The notes beneath the pieces are model-generated. The model ran no database searches. It was not told the origin of the DNA and saw nothing but the letters and a program-made list of their open reading frames with translations. A program made the translations under genes and the position numbers. A DNA stretch of 64,000 nt from Ophioderma brevispina (taxonomy: Eukaryota > Echinodermata > Ophiuroidea > Amphilepidida > Ophiodermatidae): contig JAMKCH010057955.1 in assembly GCA_023653785.1 (NCBI GenBank), forward strand, positions 1 through 64,000, read 5' to 3'. Shown here in pieces: positions 1-11,129 of the stretch (the first letter of the stretch is position 1; each line of letters begins with the position of its first letter).

Positions 1-2238
1 TCACCCAGGTTCTTATTTCAACAATTTGCCATTTTATGTCATTTAGCAAATATGCTCTTGCAGCGGCCATCTTGACGCCAGATGCTTTAGAGTAGCCCCC
101 TTCCGGCAGTAAAAAACGTGGTTTCGTGTAGTCGTGGATAAAATTTATATCTAGTAATGAAATTCTGATGGCTGTTTTTACATAAACCATGGTTGCCATT
201 TTGAATGGGCAGGACACGCTAACATGCATCCTTTTCGGGCGGAAACCTACCTAATCCTAGTCAGGGGACATCCCCTTCAGGGATATATGGGAAAATTAAG
301 CACTAATTGGGTGCAACGAACGGAACAGCTGATGGCAGCTATGGCTTATAATCTGATTTGATTACAAAAGTAGCGTTGCAGTTTAACGTGACATATCCTT
401 CCAACAGCGAAGACTCCAAAATGACAGCGTGCAGCATCAATAGTGTTCCACAGTAACTAATCCATTTTGAATCTTCTTCAGAAATTTAAGTTCCTTTTCG
501 GAGCTGTCCTCAGGATAGTTTTGGTCAAGTAAAGCTAAACTCGACGGGGTTCTACTGTCAACCAAAGGCTGGTTAACGCCCAAGTTCATAAAAATAGGTA
601 AAGTCCGAACTCGGATACTGGGTAATGATGAGATGCTGAAACCAAGAGTAAGACAACAGAAAACAATGTAGATTCACAGTGCATTTATTCTACTGGTCAT
701 TTTTCTGTCCATGAATTCTCATAATAATTAGACTACAACATATTGCTGATGTTCAGGGCTTAACGAATATCAACTCAAATTCACCAACATTCAATCTCAT
801 CTCTTCGCACTCCCAAACCTCTATAAATCCCATCGCATACTTTCATCACATTCAATTATCCATTTCTTACAGAAGTATTTCACTTGATTATATTACAAAT
901 TTCAAATTGTTTGTATCAGTTGACTATTGCACGTCAAACCCAATGAGAGGTATCATTCCATTTACATTATACATGTATTACTAAGTATCGTTCTAAATAC
1001 ACCCTCTAGATTGATACTCCGTCACAACAATTAATGAGTACTTCTTAACTAGGTACAAGTCCACGTGGAACCCACGTCCACGGATATAGTTCATTGTCTT
1101 TCAGTTATAGTCAAGTTATTCAACATGTCAATATATGGATTTTATATTTTAGCATATTGTTTGACGTACCTTTTCCCTTAACTTTTTTTAAATACGGGGG
1201 TTCACACCAATCTTCAAATAATTTTGTCGCTAACGTCGACGCTTTAGCACCAACAGGTTGTTATTCTGACTAAATCACCAATGCGCTCTAAGAATCAGTT
1301 TTAATATTCAAACGGCGAAAAACACCCGGCCAGTTGATCCGACACCCATGGTACCACAAGTTCATTAGCACCCGACATCGACAGCACGTTTTTAGCTGCA
1401 AATTATATTAAGGACAGAGTTTGTCAATAAATATTTTTCCCACGAATCTTAAGTTTCATATTTTCTATTGATTTCTCACAAAACTACATTCAAACGACCA
1501 GCATTAATTTTATCCTTCTAGCACCATAATCAGAATACTACCGATTCGGCTATCTAAATTTACGTTTTATAGCACTCGGGCAATTTGAATATATTTTCCA
1601 TTTTGCAATTTACAACAACACTTAAACATGTAACATGGCGAAAAATTTCACAAGGCTAAGAACTCTACTATTAACCCATTTCAAGTATATCCAAAAAGAA
1701 ACTTAACGCAGAACATAAAAAACGGTTACACCATAGAGATTTTCTCTAGCTCTATTATTACACATTACTTTTCCACTTTTCTAGGGTATCTCTCTTGACC
1801 CGTCCGCACGCCACGTTCGAATACTATACGTCCTCTACATATCCATGCACAGGAGTGCAACCTAGTTGGCCAAACCAAAGTTTTTTGCTCAACCGAGTTA
1901 AATAAGACAAAACATGCATTTTAATACATAAAATTAGGTTTTTTAAACATAATATGGGTCATATACTTACGTTTCTCGATTCTTGGTTTGTCCCCCCCAT
2001 CACCGGTATTAAACACCACCATCGTCACCCGTCACACACAACCCGGCACTACTCACCACGCAACAGTTTTGTTACGGCAGCCAAATTTTTGGTTTTGCTA
2101 TATTAGTTATCGTAGCAATAAACCCAGTTTAATAATATGGATGAGTTGCCTAAATCTCGCATACTGACTCTCATCCAAACATTTTAGATGACGCATTATT
2201 GTATACTTTGGAGTCCCAATCAAGAATTGAAACAACGT
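1..2238. other. No gene recognised
   Basis: AT-rich sequence with stops in all frames. I see no transposon remnant, tRNA-like box or long repeat. A short palindrome TCCACGTGGA lies near 1060. Introns or regulatory DNA cannot be excluded. Confidence 0.5.
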
Positions 2239-2379
2239 TTACCTTCCACGCCTCAAATATTCGCGCGATAGCACTACAATACAACGCTTGACAAAACAAT
2301 TACGATTTAAAAAAAAACAGCGCTCGCTCGGGCATGCATCGTCTCTACCAATATTTGTTAGGTAATAACAACCACATAC

Positions 2380-2690
2380 TTTCGCAATAGCGCCATCTAT
2401 TTTCACATAAGCCTGAGTCTCTTCTCCTGAGTTTTGCGTAACAACTACATCACTTCGACACGCCGATAATTCCCGCAGTACAAATCCAAGTTGCAAGCTA
2501 GTGTCCGGGCTGTCCGCAAATGTCACGTTTAAAAACTGTAATCCTCTTTGATCCGAAACTGAAGCTCTTTTGGCTTCGAAGATCACAGCAGACAAAAAAT
2601 AGCTTAATTTGAAGCTGCCTGTGGTATCTGTAATAGCATTCATCCTCCTGTGTAACAAAATGTTCGTTAAAACGGACGGGTCGTTTTCAA
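2380..2690 (-). CDS. Candidate coding exon, unknown protein
   Basis: The minus strand is open for 178 codons (2239-2775), one of the longest open stretches in the window. The middle part reads like real protein, mixed polar and hydrophobic with few low-complexity runs, for example SYFLSAVIFEAKRASVSDQ and LQLGFVLRELSACRSDVVV. The first 27 residues of the frame look like non-coding translation. Possible exon limits are a CAG acceptor at 2691-2693 and an AAA|GTATGT donor just below 2380, giving a 311-bp exon. I do not recognise the family, and no neighbouring exon was found on the same strand. It could equally be a chance open frame, since a repeat-derived frame of similar length (189 codons) exists at 18.2-18.8 kb. 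Confidence 0.3.
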
Positions 2691-2775
2691 CTGGCAGTTG
2701 GGACTCACAACAGTTAAAACGGTTTCGTTTTACAGATATAAGAGTTAAAATGATTTCTTTTACAGTTATTTGCAC

Positions 2776-3268
2776 GTTTGAAGCCCCAGCTGCCAGTTAA
2801 ACGACGTTTCATTAAGAACATTTTTAACAGGTGGACTATTACTGCACAATCCACCATTTGTAAGATGAAAGTTAAATTTAACTTCTGGCATTTTATCTAC
2901 TGGCATCTTCTATAGCGACATTACTGCTTATATTATCTCCCGCTAGATGTTTTCCCTTAATAGCTACTACTATCTTTCCGCAGCATCATGCACTATGTAT
3001 AAACATAGCCTATTAATTATTTATCTCAGCTTCCGAGTGGTACAAAGAAATCTTTGTATTTGTACAGCTTTTGTAAAAAGGCCGGATGCCTAAGAATATC
3101 TTTTTAATATTGTATCGCATCCGGGCATTTTTGGCAACCATCCAACGAAGCACTACCGTTCAGACTGGCAGACCAAGGTGTTTGATTATGTGTGTTCAAG
3201 ACTTCGCCAGTTGGACTATCATGCAAAGGTTTGGTTTTGAGTCAGCCTGATATTTAAATAATAATAAT
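2776..3268. other. No gene recognised
   Basis: AT-rich spacer between the candidate exon and the hairpin element. It ends in a short ATA-rich run next to the hairpin. No other feature seen. Confidence 0.5.
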
Positions 3269-3409
3269 AATATTGATGGCTTTTTTTTTTCGTATGATAC
3301 AAGAATAATTGCACCGCTAGAAAAATAATGTACTCGTCTTCGACTCGTACAATATTTTTTCTAGCTCGTGCAATATATGCCTTGTATCAACTCAAAGCCA
3401 TTCAATATT
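3269..3409. repeat. 141-bp foldback hairpin (MITE-like)
   Basis: The left arm begins AATATTGATGGC and the right arm ends GCCATTCAATATT. Reading inward, both arms carry matching GATACAAG / CTTGTATC, TTGCAC / GTGCAA and CTAGAAAAA / TTTTTCTAG blocks. The arms are about 65 nt with a few mismatches and a poly-T expansion in the left arm, and they meet near 3339. No target-site duplication is clear. It could be a small non-autonomous transposon or a hairpin RNA locus. The fold is visible directly; function is unknown. Confidence 0.75.
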
Positions 3410-4305
3410 ATAAATATTAGTCCAATTGGATCCACCAAATTCATCAATAGGTCATTACATCATCTTACATATGACAAGCATGGAAACTACAATATATAGG
3501 ATGGCATCTTTGGTTTTGCACACAGACTGAAAACCCAATCTTCTATGTAGCTTGTCACCAAAACTATTAACGCACCTGGCAACATGTCAAATATAGTGTA
3601 GCGAATTCCATTTTCCTCTTGCATGATGAAGTACTTTCTCTGTGAGAAATCTTTTCTCACCTGTAAAGAGAATTAAAATTAATATAATTATTTCTTAATC
3701 ACAAATGAGATCTATAACAAATGATTTAAAGATTCTGGCTAATCTCCGGTCTACACCTTCTATACGTGGGTAGACGGTTGTCATTTTATATAGGAGGCGT
3801 ACCTGAGAGATTTGACAAAGAAACCACATGAAATATTTCTAGATATATTTGAAATCATTTGATTCTAATTGATTTGACCCAAATATCCTGTGTAATTGTC
3901 GATGAAAATTTACCTGAAAATATGACATTATGTCAATACTAAAATAATTTTTGTAGAAAAAAGCATACTGAATTGTCACATGGTCACAAGGATTCAAAAT
4001 GCAGACGTGTTATGGCTTCTGTACAATTTGTTAGAGACCTATAGGCTGGAATGCTCAGCCCAATTTTCTCCCCTCACCTAACTGTGTTATCCCATTGGCC
4101 AAAGTTGAAACGGCATAATCTTGCATAACTGCTGATATTTGCATATCAAGGTGTTTGATGGCAGTTGATATTTTTCATCAGAAAAGAAGATAAGTGACTA
4201 GACTATATGCTGAAAAAATTCACGTTTGAGTGATCCCAAAGAGTGGCGCAGTCACGAGAATCACGGCACAATTCGTTTTGAGACACACTGTATGCTCATA
4301 TTATA
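3410..4305. other. No gene recognised
   Basis: AT-rich single-copy-looking sequence between the hairpin and the tandem array. No coding, RNA or repeat signature seen. Confidence 0.45.
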
Positions 4306-4392
4306 TTCCTCACATTATAATATACTCTTATTTCGCCTCACATTAATTCTTCTTGTATGCGAAATCATGTTGAAAATGTATACTCGGAATAA
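4306..4392 (+). repeat. Left direct repeat flanking the tandem array
   Basis: This stretch (CACATTATA .. ACTCT .. GAAATCATG .. GAAATGTAT-like blocks) recurs in the same orientation at 8032-8109, beyond the far end of the array. The pair therefore brackets the kilobase array. It may mark the ends of a larger composite element, or the flank may simply have been duplicated together with the array. Confidence 0.6.
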
Positions 4393-4654
4393 AATACTGT
4401 ATCCTTTGAACACGGCACGCGACTACAGTCGCTCAACGGTCAAAATTTGTCAAATTTTGGTTACAAAAAGGTCAAAATTGTTAATTTACAGTGGCATATT
4501 CAGAATCAAATGAAAAATGCATCTAAATAAGGTCCCAAACAAGCCTAGTCTTTGCTGATATTCGTTTTAGATGCTTTCCAAATGACCTTGCAAGCATTAG
4601 TGACCGCCATTTATAAAGCCACTTACATATGTGGCGATATTACGTATACAGAAT

Positions 4655-4902
4655 TGGCCCAGATCGGAAGGTTAAAGGAACACTGAGTTGGCTGGCCATT
4701 TGACATGTGGTGGCACGGTTCACTCGTCCGACTTCATTAGGCCAGGACAGTGGGTTGCCCAAATCAGCAAAATCAACGTGTCGAAAGGTTAAAAGGAAAG
4801 CAGCTGAGTTGCTTGCCATTGACATGTGGTGGCACTGTTCCTGGGGACGTCCGACTTCATTAGTCCCCAATGACAGTGTTTTGGCCCAAATCATCACAAT
4901 CA
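4655..4902 (+). repeat. Internal ~125-bp duplication inside array unit 1
   Basis: The block running from the GGTTAAAGGAA-like sequence through TTGACATGTGGTGGCAC to GCCCAAATCA..AATCAACG occurs twice in a row here (about 4655-4778 and 4778-4902). Units 2 and 3 have it once. This accounts for most of the extra length of unit 1. Confidence 0.8.
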
Positions 4903-5319
4903 ACGCCTATAAATATAAATTGTTTTTTTTTTTTTTTTATCAGTTGTAAATCGTACCTTCCGATATGATTTTTTCCATCAAAATTGAAAGTCCTTTCTTT
5001 CTGCCAAACACAATTTTTGGCAGAAAACAATTTCAAGGTTTGCATTCCCTATACCAACACACACAGTAAAGGCTATTTGAGCTGCCCCTATGGCTACGGA
5101 TACCGGAAGGCCCGCTGTTCAAATTCATACCAATGATTATCGGGTCATGTACAATAGACATGGGTAGAGAAAAGGTTTATGTGTTTTTTAGCCCCAAATT
5201 GCGAGCATGGCCGAGAAAGATGAGTTTCAGGATAAAACTGCGGGTTTTTGTTTGTTGATTTTACTTTTGAGACCGCTGCACCATGTAAGAAATATATACA
5301 TGTATTAAAAAAAATCGCA

Positions 5320-5430
5320 TAAACACACACAAGCTCACGCACACATACATACACACACACTAACACAAGCAAAAATAAAATCGAAAAAAAAAAGAGGTAC
5401 GAAAAGGAAATACACACACATACACACACG
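5320..5430. repeat. (CA)n-rich microsatellite in array unit
   Basis: Interrupted CACACA runs, split by AAGCAAAAATAAAATCGAAAA-like spacers. The equivalent tracts recur near 6348-6515 and 7400-7500 in the next units. The reverse complement gives spurious cysteine/valine-rich frames. Confidence 0.85.
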
Positions 5431-7149
5431 TTTTTGCACGCATTCGTAAATGTGAATTGACTCCAAATTGTAGCTTTGTAAGCCCAATAGTTTATCCCCA
5501 AATTCACAACACAGTGCGCCCTCCCAGATATTCTTTTAAAATCCTATTGAACACGCAAGGACAACAATCGCTCAACGGTCAAATTTGTCACATTTTGTTA
5601 CAAAAAAGTCAATTATTAATTGTACACGTGCATATTCAAACAGAATGAAAAATGCATCTAAATAAGTCCAAACAAGCCTAGTCTTTGTGTGCTGATATTC
5701 TTTTTAGCTGGCTTTCCAAATACCTGCAGGCCATTTAATGACGCCATTTATAAAGCCACTAAGACATATTTGCTATATTACCGTAACAGAATTGGCCCAT
5801 GTCGAAAGGGTTAAGGAAAGCAGGGAATTGGCTGTCCATTGACATGTGGTCACTGTTCAACCTACACGCCGTCCGACTTCATTATCCCTGGACAGTGTTT
5901 GCCCAAATCAATCAAAATCAAAACGCTATAAAGGATAAATGTTTTTTTTTTTTTTTTTTTTTATAAGTTGTCAATCGTACCTTCTGATATGATTTTTTCA
6001 TGTCAAAATTGAAATTCCTTCTTTTCTTTCTTTCTTCCAAACAAATTTTTGAGAACAATCATTTCAAGTTTTGCATTTCTATACCAACACCAGAATGCGA
6101 TTTGAGCGGCCTAATGGCTTTACTATACCGAGTGCCCGCGGGTTCAAATTCATACCAAATGATTATCGGTCATGTCAATAGAAATGGGTAAAGAAAAGTT
6201 TTATGTGTTTTTAAAGCCCCAAATTGCGATCTTAGATAGCCTAGAAAGATGAGTTTCAGGAGTAAACTGCGGTTTTTTGTTTGTTGTTTTACTTTTGAGA
6301 CCGCTGCCCCATGTAAGAATTTTAATAATGGATTAAAAAAAATCGCATACACACACACACACAAGCACGCACACATCACACACACATACACAAGCAAAAA
6401 TAAAATCCGGAAAAAAAGGTAGAAGGAAAAATAACACAACCATACACACACACTACACAACAAAAATAAATCGAAAAAGAAGGTAAAAAGGAACTACACA
6501 CACATACACACACTTTGCCGCGCATTCGTAAATGTACATTGACGCCAAATTGTTGCTTGTAAGCCAAATAGGTTATCCCCAAATTCAACAGTGCGTCCTC
6601 CGATATTCTTTAAATCCTTTGAACACGGTAAGCGTCTCCAGGCCGCTCAACGTCAAATTTGTCAAATTTTGTTACCAAAAGGTCAAAATTATTAATTTAC
6701 AAGTGCATATTTCAGAATCAAATGAAAAGCATCTACAATAAGTCCAAACAAGCCTAGTCTTTTGCGGATATTCTTTTAGCGGCTTTCCAAATACCTGCAA
6801 GCATTTGTACGCCATTGTATAAAGACACTGACATATGTGTTATTTTACGTATACAGAATTGGCCATGTCGAAGGGTTAAAGAAAGCAGCTGAGTTGGCTT
6901 GCCATTGACATGTGGTGGCACTGTTTCACTGTCGTCCCGACTTCATTAGGCCCGACAGTGTTTGCCCAAATCAGCAAATCAACGCTAGAAAGATAAATGT
7001 GTTTTTTTTTTTATAAGGTTGTAACTCGAACCTTCTGATATGATTTTTCCTGTCAATTGAAATTCCCTTCTTTCTGTCTGCCAAACAAAATTTTTGAGAA
7101 AAAATCAATTTCAAGGTTTTGCATTTCTATACCAACACACAGTAAAGGC

Positions 7150-7199
7150 TAGTTGAGCGGCCTATGGCTACTATACCGAGTGCCCGCGGGTTCACATTC
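7150..7199 (+). ncRNA. tRNA-like pol III promoter segment in array unit
   Basis: TAGTTGAGCGG at 7150-7160 fits the A-box pattern TRGYNNARNNG, and GGTTCACATTC at 7189-7199 is close to a B box. The sibling unit has GGTTCAAATTC at 6141-6151, and a weaker copy lies at 5116-5126. Box spacing is about 39-42 nt, slightly short for a tRNA. This suggests the array unit contains a degenerate tRNA-derived SINE head. No full cloverleaf was worked out. Confidence 0.4.
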
Positions 7200-7693
7200 A
7201 TAAAGCACTGATATCGGGTCATGTACAATAGAATGGGTAGAGAAAAAGTTTTATGTGTTTTAAGCCAAATTGCGATCTTAAGATGGCCTAGAAAGATGAG
7301 TTTCAGGAGTAAAACTGAGGGTTTTTTGTTTGTTTATTTTTACTTTTGCGACGCTGCACCAATGTAAGAATTATATGACCATGGATAAAAAATCGCACTA
7401 AACACACACACGCCACGGCACACAACATACACACCACATACACAGCAAAAATAAATCGGAAAAGAAGGTAAGAAAGGAAATACCCCCACATAAACACACA
7501 AACGTTTGCGCGCATTCGTAATGTACATTGACTCCAAAAGATTGTAGCTTGTAAGCCAAATAGTTTATCCCCCAATTCAACAGTGCGCCCTCCCAGATAT
7601 TCTTTTAATTCCTTGAACCACGGCAATACGTACTACAATCGCTCAACGGTCAAAATTTTCAAATTTTGTGTACAAAAAGGTCAAAATTATTAG

Positions 7694-7724
<31 letters not shown>

Positions 7725-7885
7725 ATATCTAAATTAGTCCAAACCAGCCTAGTCTTTGCTGATATTCTTGTTTAGCGTTGGCTTTCCAAATGACCTGACG
7801 CCATTTGTGACGCCATTATAAAGCCACTGACATATGTGCCATATTACGTATACAAATTGGCCCGTGTCGAAAGGGTTAAATTTAA

Positions 7886-8215
7886 AAAAGTGGGTTGTTA
7901 GATCGATATCGAACAGTCATTATGGAAACCCTCAAGCCCGTCATCGTCTTATTCTAGATGTAATGATACAAAATAATTTCTAGTATTGTGGGTGTTTCTA
8001 ACAGGTAAAACAATATATAGTCCTCAATATTCCTTCACATTATACATATACTCTGCCTTATATCAATATATCCGTGTATGAGAAATCATGTGAAATGTAT
8101 TGAAATAAATATTTGAATTACAAATGGGTTGTATCGATATCAAATAGTCATTATGGAAGCCACATCCCTTAGTGTTTTCAGTTTCGTCATCATTATTCTA
8201 AAAGTATACGATACC
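7886..8215 (+). repeat. ~235-bp diverged tandem duplication and right flanking repeat
   Basis: GGGTTGT..ATCGATATC..AGTCATTATGGAA at about 7891 recurs at about 8126, with related CGTCATC..ATTATTCTA sequence downstream. Between them, 8032-8109 is the right partner of the 4306-4392 direct repeat. No coding potential. Confidence 0.65.
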
Positions 8216-9755
8216 AATTAGAATAACAGTGTTCTATATAAACTTTAATCAAATTATGTACTTATTATTTAATTAAGCATGCTAATGATTATCACCTTTA
8301 ATTATTGACATTCTTAGTTCACTAAAGGAATGCCAATTAATATAATTTATGAAGAACAAGAGAGCATTTCCGTTCAAGCTGTTAGAACATCAGGACCTAT
8401 ATTCGTTAGCAGTTCATAATCCAAGCAAAGGCCGGACGTAAGTAAAACATTCCGAAACGATGGTTTATGACACAAAGAATTATTTTTTTGGGGGGGGTTG
8501 TGTTTATTGTCTTTCCTTGTGTGTCGGTGGCTTTTTCAATTGTCGTGTTCATAGTTTTTTTAATTCTTATTTTTTGTCGTCACTTATATTAATAGGTGGC
8601 AATCGTGCATCAATAGTCCTTTGTCATCACCTTTTCATGTTTTGGCAATTGTCCTGAGTTTCATAATTTTAAAATAAAGCCGTCCCAATGTTACTGGTCT
8701 ATTTCATGGTTCGTTTGTTCAATTCAAAACAAGCCAGAGAGGAGACAGAGACATAAAGAGGAGAGCGAGGAGGGAGGGGAGGAAAAGAGAGAGTGGGCGA
8801 GAGAGAGAGAGAAAGGAAAATAGCAAGGTTCATAGGTTAGTTGCTCCGATCCCAGACGTTTTCAATTTAGTACACTAATTATCCCGCAGGTTTACCCCAC
8901 TGAGAAATTTGAAACAAACATCATGAGGTAGAGACATATATCACTAGAGCACGCTCTACATTAATGACGAACGATGAACGATTTTGCCTGATCATCTATT
9001 TTTATGATTTACATTTTGATTTCGAATTCAACCTATTATGTTCAACCTATTACCCTTTTTTCAGGCAGTCGAAATCAGTCTAAGAAAGTATCATGAACAT
9101 TTTTCTTTATTGGCAAATGCAGCACCATAGTTTGAAAAATTCTAGAGCTGAACTAATATTATCTCATTGAAATTGGGGCAGTTTGATAAACGTGCTGACC
9201 TTTTTCTAAGTGTTTCCTCCTGCGGCTTTTTTGGTTATAATTAGTTACCAACTAGTAAAGTACACATGGTCCATAAAATATTTCAGTGCAGTTTAAGCAT
9301 TTAACCAATTTGTCCTGTGATCGCAAAACTAGGCCAGAAAAGATAACATGTCGTGCATGTCCAACACTTCTAGCCTTCACAATATTGAAATCTTTTTTTC
9401 TAAAATATCCATGTGTGTAAGAGTTTTGCTTAGATATTACTCTCCTGATGAAGATTATAGGTATATAATTTGGCGTATATAGTTTTTTGTTTGATAATAC
9501 GTCCGTCTCAGAGTGTCGTATACGTAATGAATCATCAAAGTGGAGAGGGACTTGGTATTTGATCTGAGCAATTTTTCATCATCGTTTTCGCGTGTTCAGC
9601 CCGACAGTATCATTATTACTTTTGAAAAGGGAACAAAGCCACCACTTTCATAGTAGCTTTAAGTTTTTATATTTTTTTACCAAAGCAAACTATGAAACCA
9701 CATACGTCGCTCATGTGTGACCAACCAACGCCTCGTCCAACATACGTTATCCACC
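8216..9755. other. No gene; GA-rich tract
   Basis: AT-rich sequence without recognisable genes. A purine tract of roughly 80 bp (8738-8818) is made of GAGA and GGAGG runs, and a G8 run lies at about 8491. The rest shows nothing I can name. Confidence 0.5.
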
Positions 9756-9790
9756 AGGGCCGGCGCTAGACATTTTTGTCAGGGGGGGTT
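9756..9790 (+). mobile_element. Possible solo hAT-type transposon end
   Basis: CAGGGCCGGCGCTAGAC followed by a G-run and T-rich DNA resembles the 5' terminus of hAT-type non-autonomous elements, which often start CAGGG. I did not find the complementary right end (..GCGCCGGCCCTG) or a matching 8-bp duplication, so this is a guess from one end. Confidence 0.3.
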
Positions 9791-10009
9791 TTTTGGGTTT
9801 TTTTAAATGAAGAAAACGTTATTGCCCAGTAAAGAGTCCTTGGAGCGTCAGTGAGCGAATAAAAATGCAACTACCGGCATGCGTTTTCCTAAGTAGATGC
9901 CTTATTGATCATTTCTTGTTGATCGTTCGAGTCGAACCAAACTGCACACCGGAAGTGCCTTGACACAGGGACGCAAACCGGAAACCCTGAACCGGGTGGG
10001 GTCCAGGGC

Positions 10010-10370
10010 CTGGCTTAGTGCAGGGGCAGAGCCCCTTCCGGGGGTCCAGGGGGCGGAGGCTCCGGAAGCTCTTGATTTGAGCTATTCATACCCTCAATAT
10101 GGCCCTTTTTGAGGGGTAATGTAATCATTAAAGAAAAGAACTGGTTTCTAAATTTGCGCCGGAGACGGGCAGTATATAAGCTTGTACTGTCAGGGGAACT
10201 ACCATAGCGAACGCCAATATCTTTAAACGGTGGTGCAAGAGCAGAGCCCCTGCCGTAGTCCAGCTCTTGGATTTTAGCTATTAAGAAGGGTAGTTTTGAA
10301 GGGTAAAGTAATAGTCATTATTCAAATGAAAGAATGGGCCACTTAGCTCACCCGACGCCAGAAGACCTAT
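10010..10370 (+). repeat. Degenerate ~210-bp tandem repeat, GC-rich head
   Basis: GCAGAGCCCCTTCCGG..GTCCAGGG..AGCTCTTGATTT..AGCTATT at 10026 recurs as GCAGAGCCCCTGCCG..GTCCAGCTCTTGGATTTTAGCTATT at about 10232. Both are followed by a GAGGGGTAATGTAATCATTA-like block and AAAGAA. The two copies are diverged. The GC-rich head contrasts with the AT-rich surroundings. Confidence 0.65.
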
Positions 10371-10485
10371 AAGTTTATGGTGCTGGGGCTAGGGAACCGA
10401 TACCATTGTTTTCTTGATCACTTCAGCTCCCCACTGAAAATTCCCCTAACACTGGTAGACCAACTAGGGGGAATGGCACATGGCT

Positions 10486-10503
10486 CCCCCCCCCCCCCCC
10501 CCC
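10486..10503 (+). repeat. Poly-C tract
   Basis: A run of about 18 C residues between CATGGCT and GTTTGCCCATTGCC. Its exact length is likely unreliable. Confidence 0.9.
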
Positions 10504-10569
10504 GTTTGCCCATTGCCACTGCCACTGCTCGGGCTTTTAATCACAACGTAGTAGGGAATTATCCTTAAT

Positions 10570-10880
10570 AGGGCTGTAACCTGTTGAACTAAAGGTCGGA
10601 ACTAGACACACTATACCTTTTGTTAATCTTATAATGAGACAAATCATTGGTGTACACTTGAACCATTTGACTTGATTTTCAAATTTACCCGTTGCTAATT
10701 TTAACCCCCTTATTTTACAAAGTTCCCCTTTCCCAGAGGTTGGACCCCAAATTCTGATTCACACCTTTAAACTATAGAAAAACATCTTCAAACCTTTCCC
10801 CCAAAACTTCTAGAGATGGGATTCTGATTTGAACCCTACTAAAGTACTGTTGGCACATTAAACAATTCTTGATTTACCGT
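10570..10880 (+). repeat. Single arm of the long foldback repeat family
   Basis: GAACTAAAGGTCGGAACTAG here is the reverse complement of CTAGGTTCCGACCTTTAGTT near 27343. The following AATGAGAC..GTACA..TTTGAC and GTTGGACCCC-like blocks match the right arm of the 27.1-27.97 kb foldback and the copy at 42.6-43.0 kb. Only one arm is present here. No coding capacity. Confidence 0.65.
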
Positions 10881-10984
10881 GGACTAAACTTGAAACTATT
10901 ATAGTTGGCTTGAGGAAGCCATTTTTAATTAGTTGTTATATTTGAATCTGGATTCATCGTAATGTTTTTGACGCCGTTCTCAAT

Positions 10985-11095
10985 TTTGTTTCTTTCTTCC
11001 CTTCCTTTTACTCTCTTTCTTTCTTCTCTTCTCTTTCCTTTCTCCCTTCTCTCTTTCTTCTTTTTCCTCTCTTTTCCTTGTTTCTCTCTTTCTTG
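10985..11095 (+). repeat. Polypyrimidine tract
   Basis: About 110 bp composed almost only of T and C (TTTC, TTCC and CTCT runs), followed by a G-rich stretch (GGGGGGTGGGGGGG). The strand asymmetry could allow H-DNA. On the other strand it gives a spurious lysine/arginine/glutamate-rich frame. Confidence 0.9.
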
Positions 11096-11129
11096 GAGGA
11101 TCACGAGGGGGGTGGGGGGGTCCAACCCA

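Larger units (their letters stand above)
4390..7885 (+). repeat. Tandem array of a ~1.0-1.1 kb unit
   Basis: A marker block GCTCAACGGTCAAAA recurs at 4431, 5570, 6645 and 7641, giving periods of about 1139, 1075 and 996 bp. Each full unit has, in order: the marker, a CAAGCCTAGTCTTTGC block, a TTGACATGTGGTGGCAC block, poly-T, a GTTCAAATTCATACC block, a (CA)n-rich stretch of roughly 100 bp, then the next marker. The fourth unit stops near 7885 after a 30-base poly-T at about 7694-7720. Copies differ mainly by single-base insertions and deletions. All open frames inside are repeat-derived and shift from copy to copy, so I call no gene. Confidence 0.9.

Noticed and set aside
5145..5507. Cys/Val-rich minus-strand frames here and at 6170-6588 and 7303-7626
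   Set aside because: They are translations of the (CA)n tract in each tandem-array unit and shift frame between copies.
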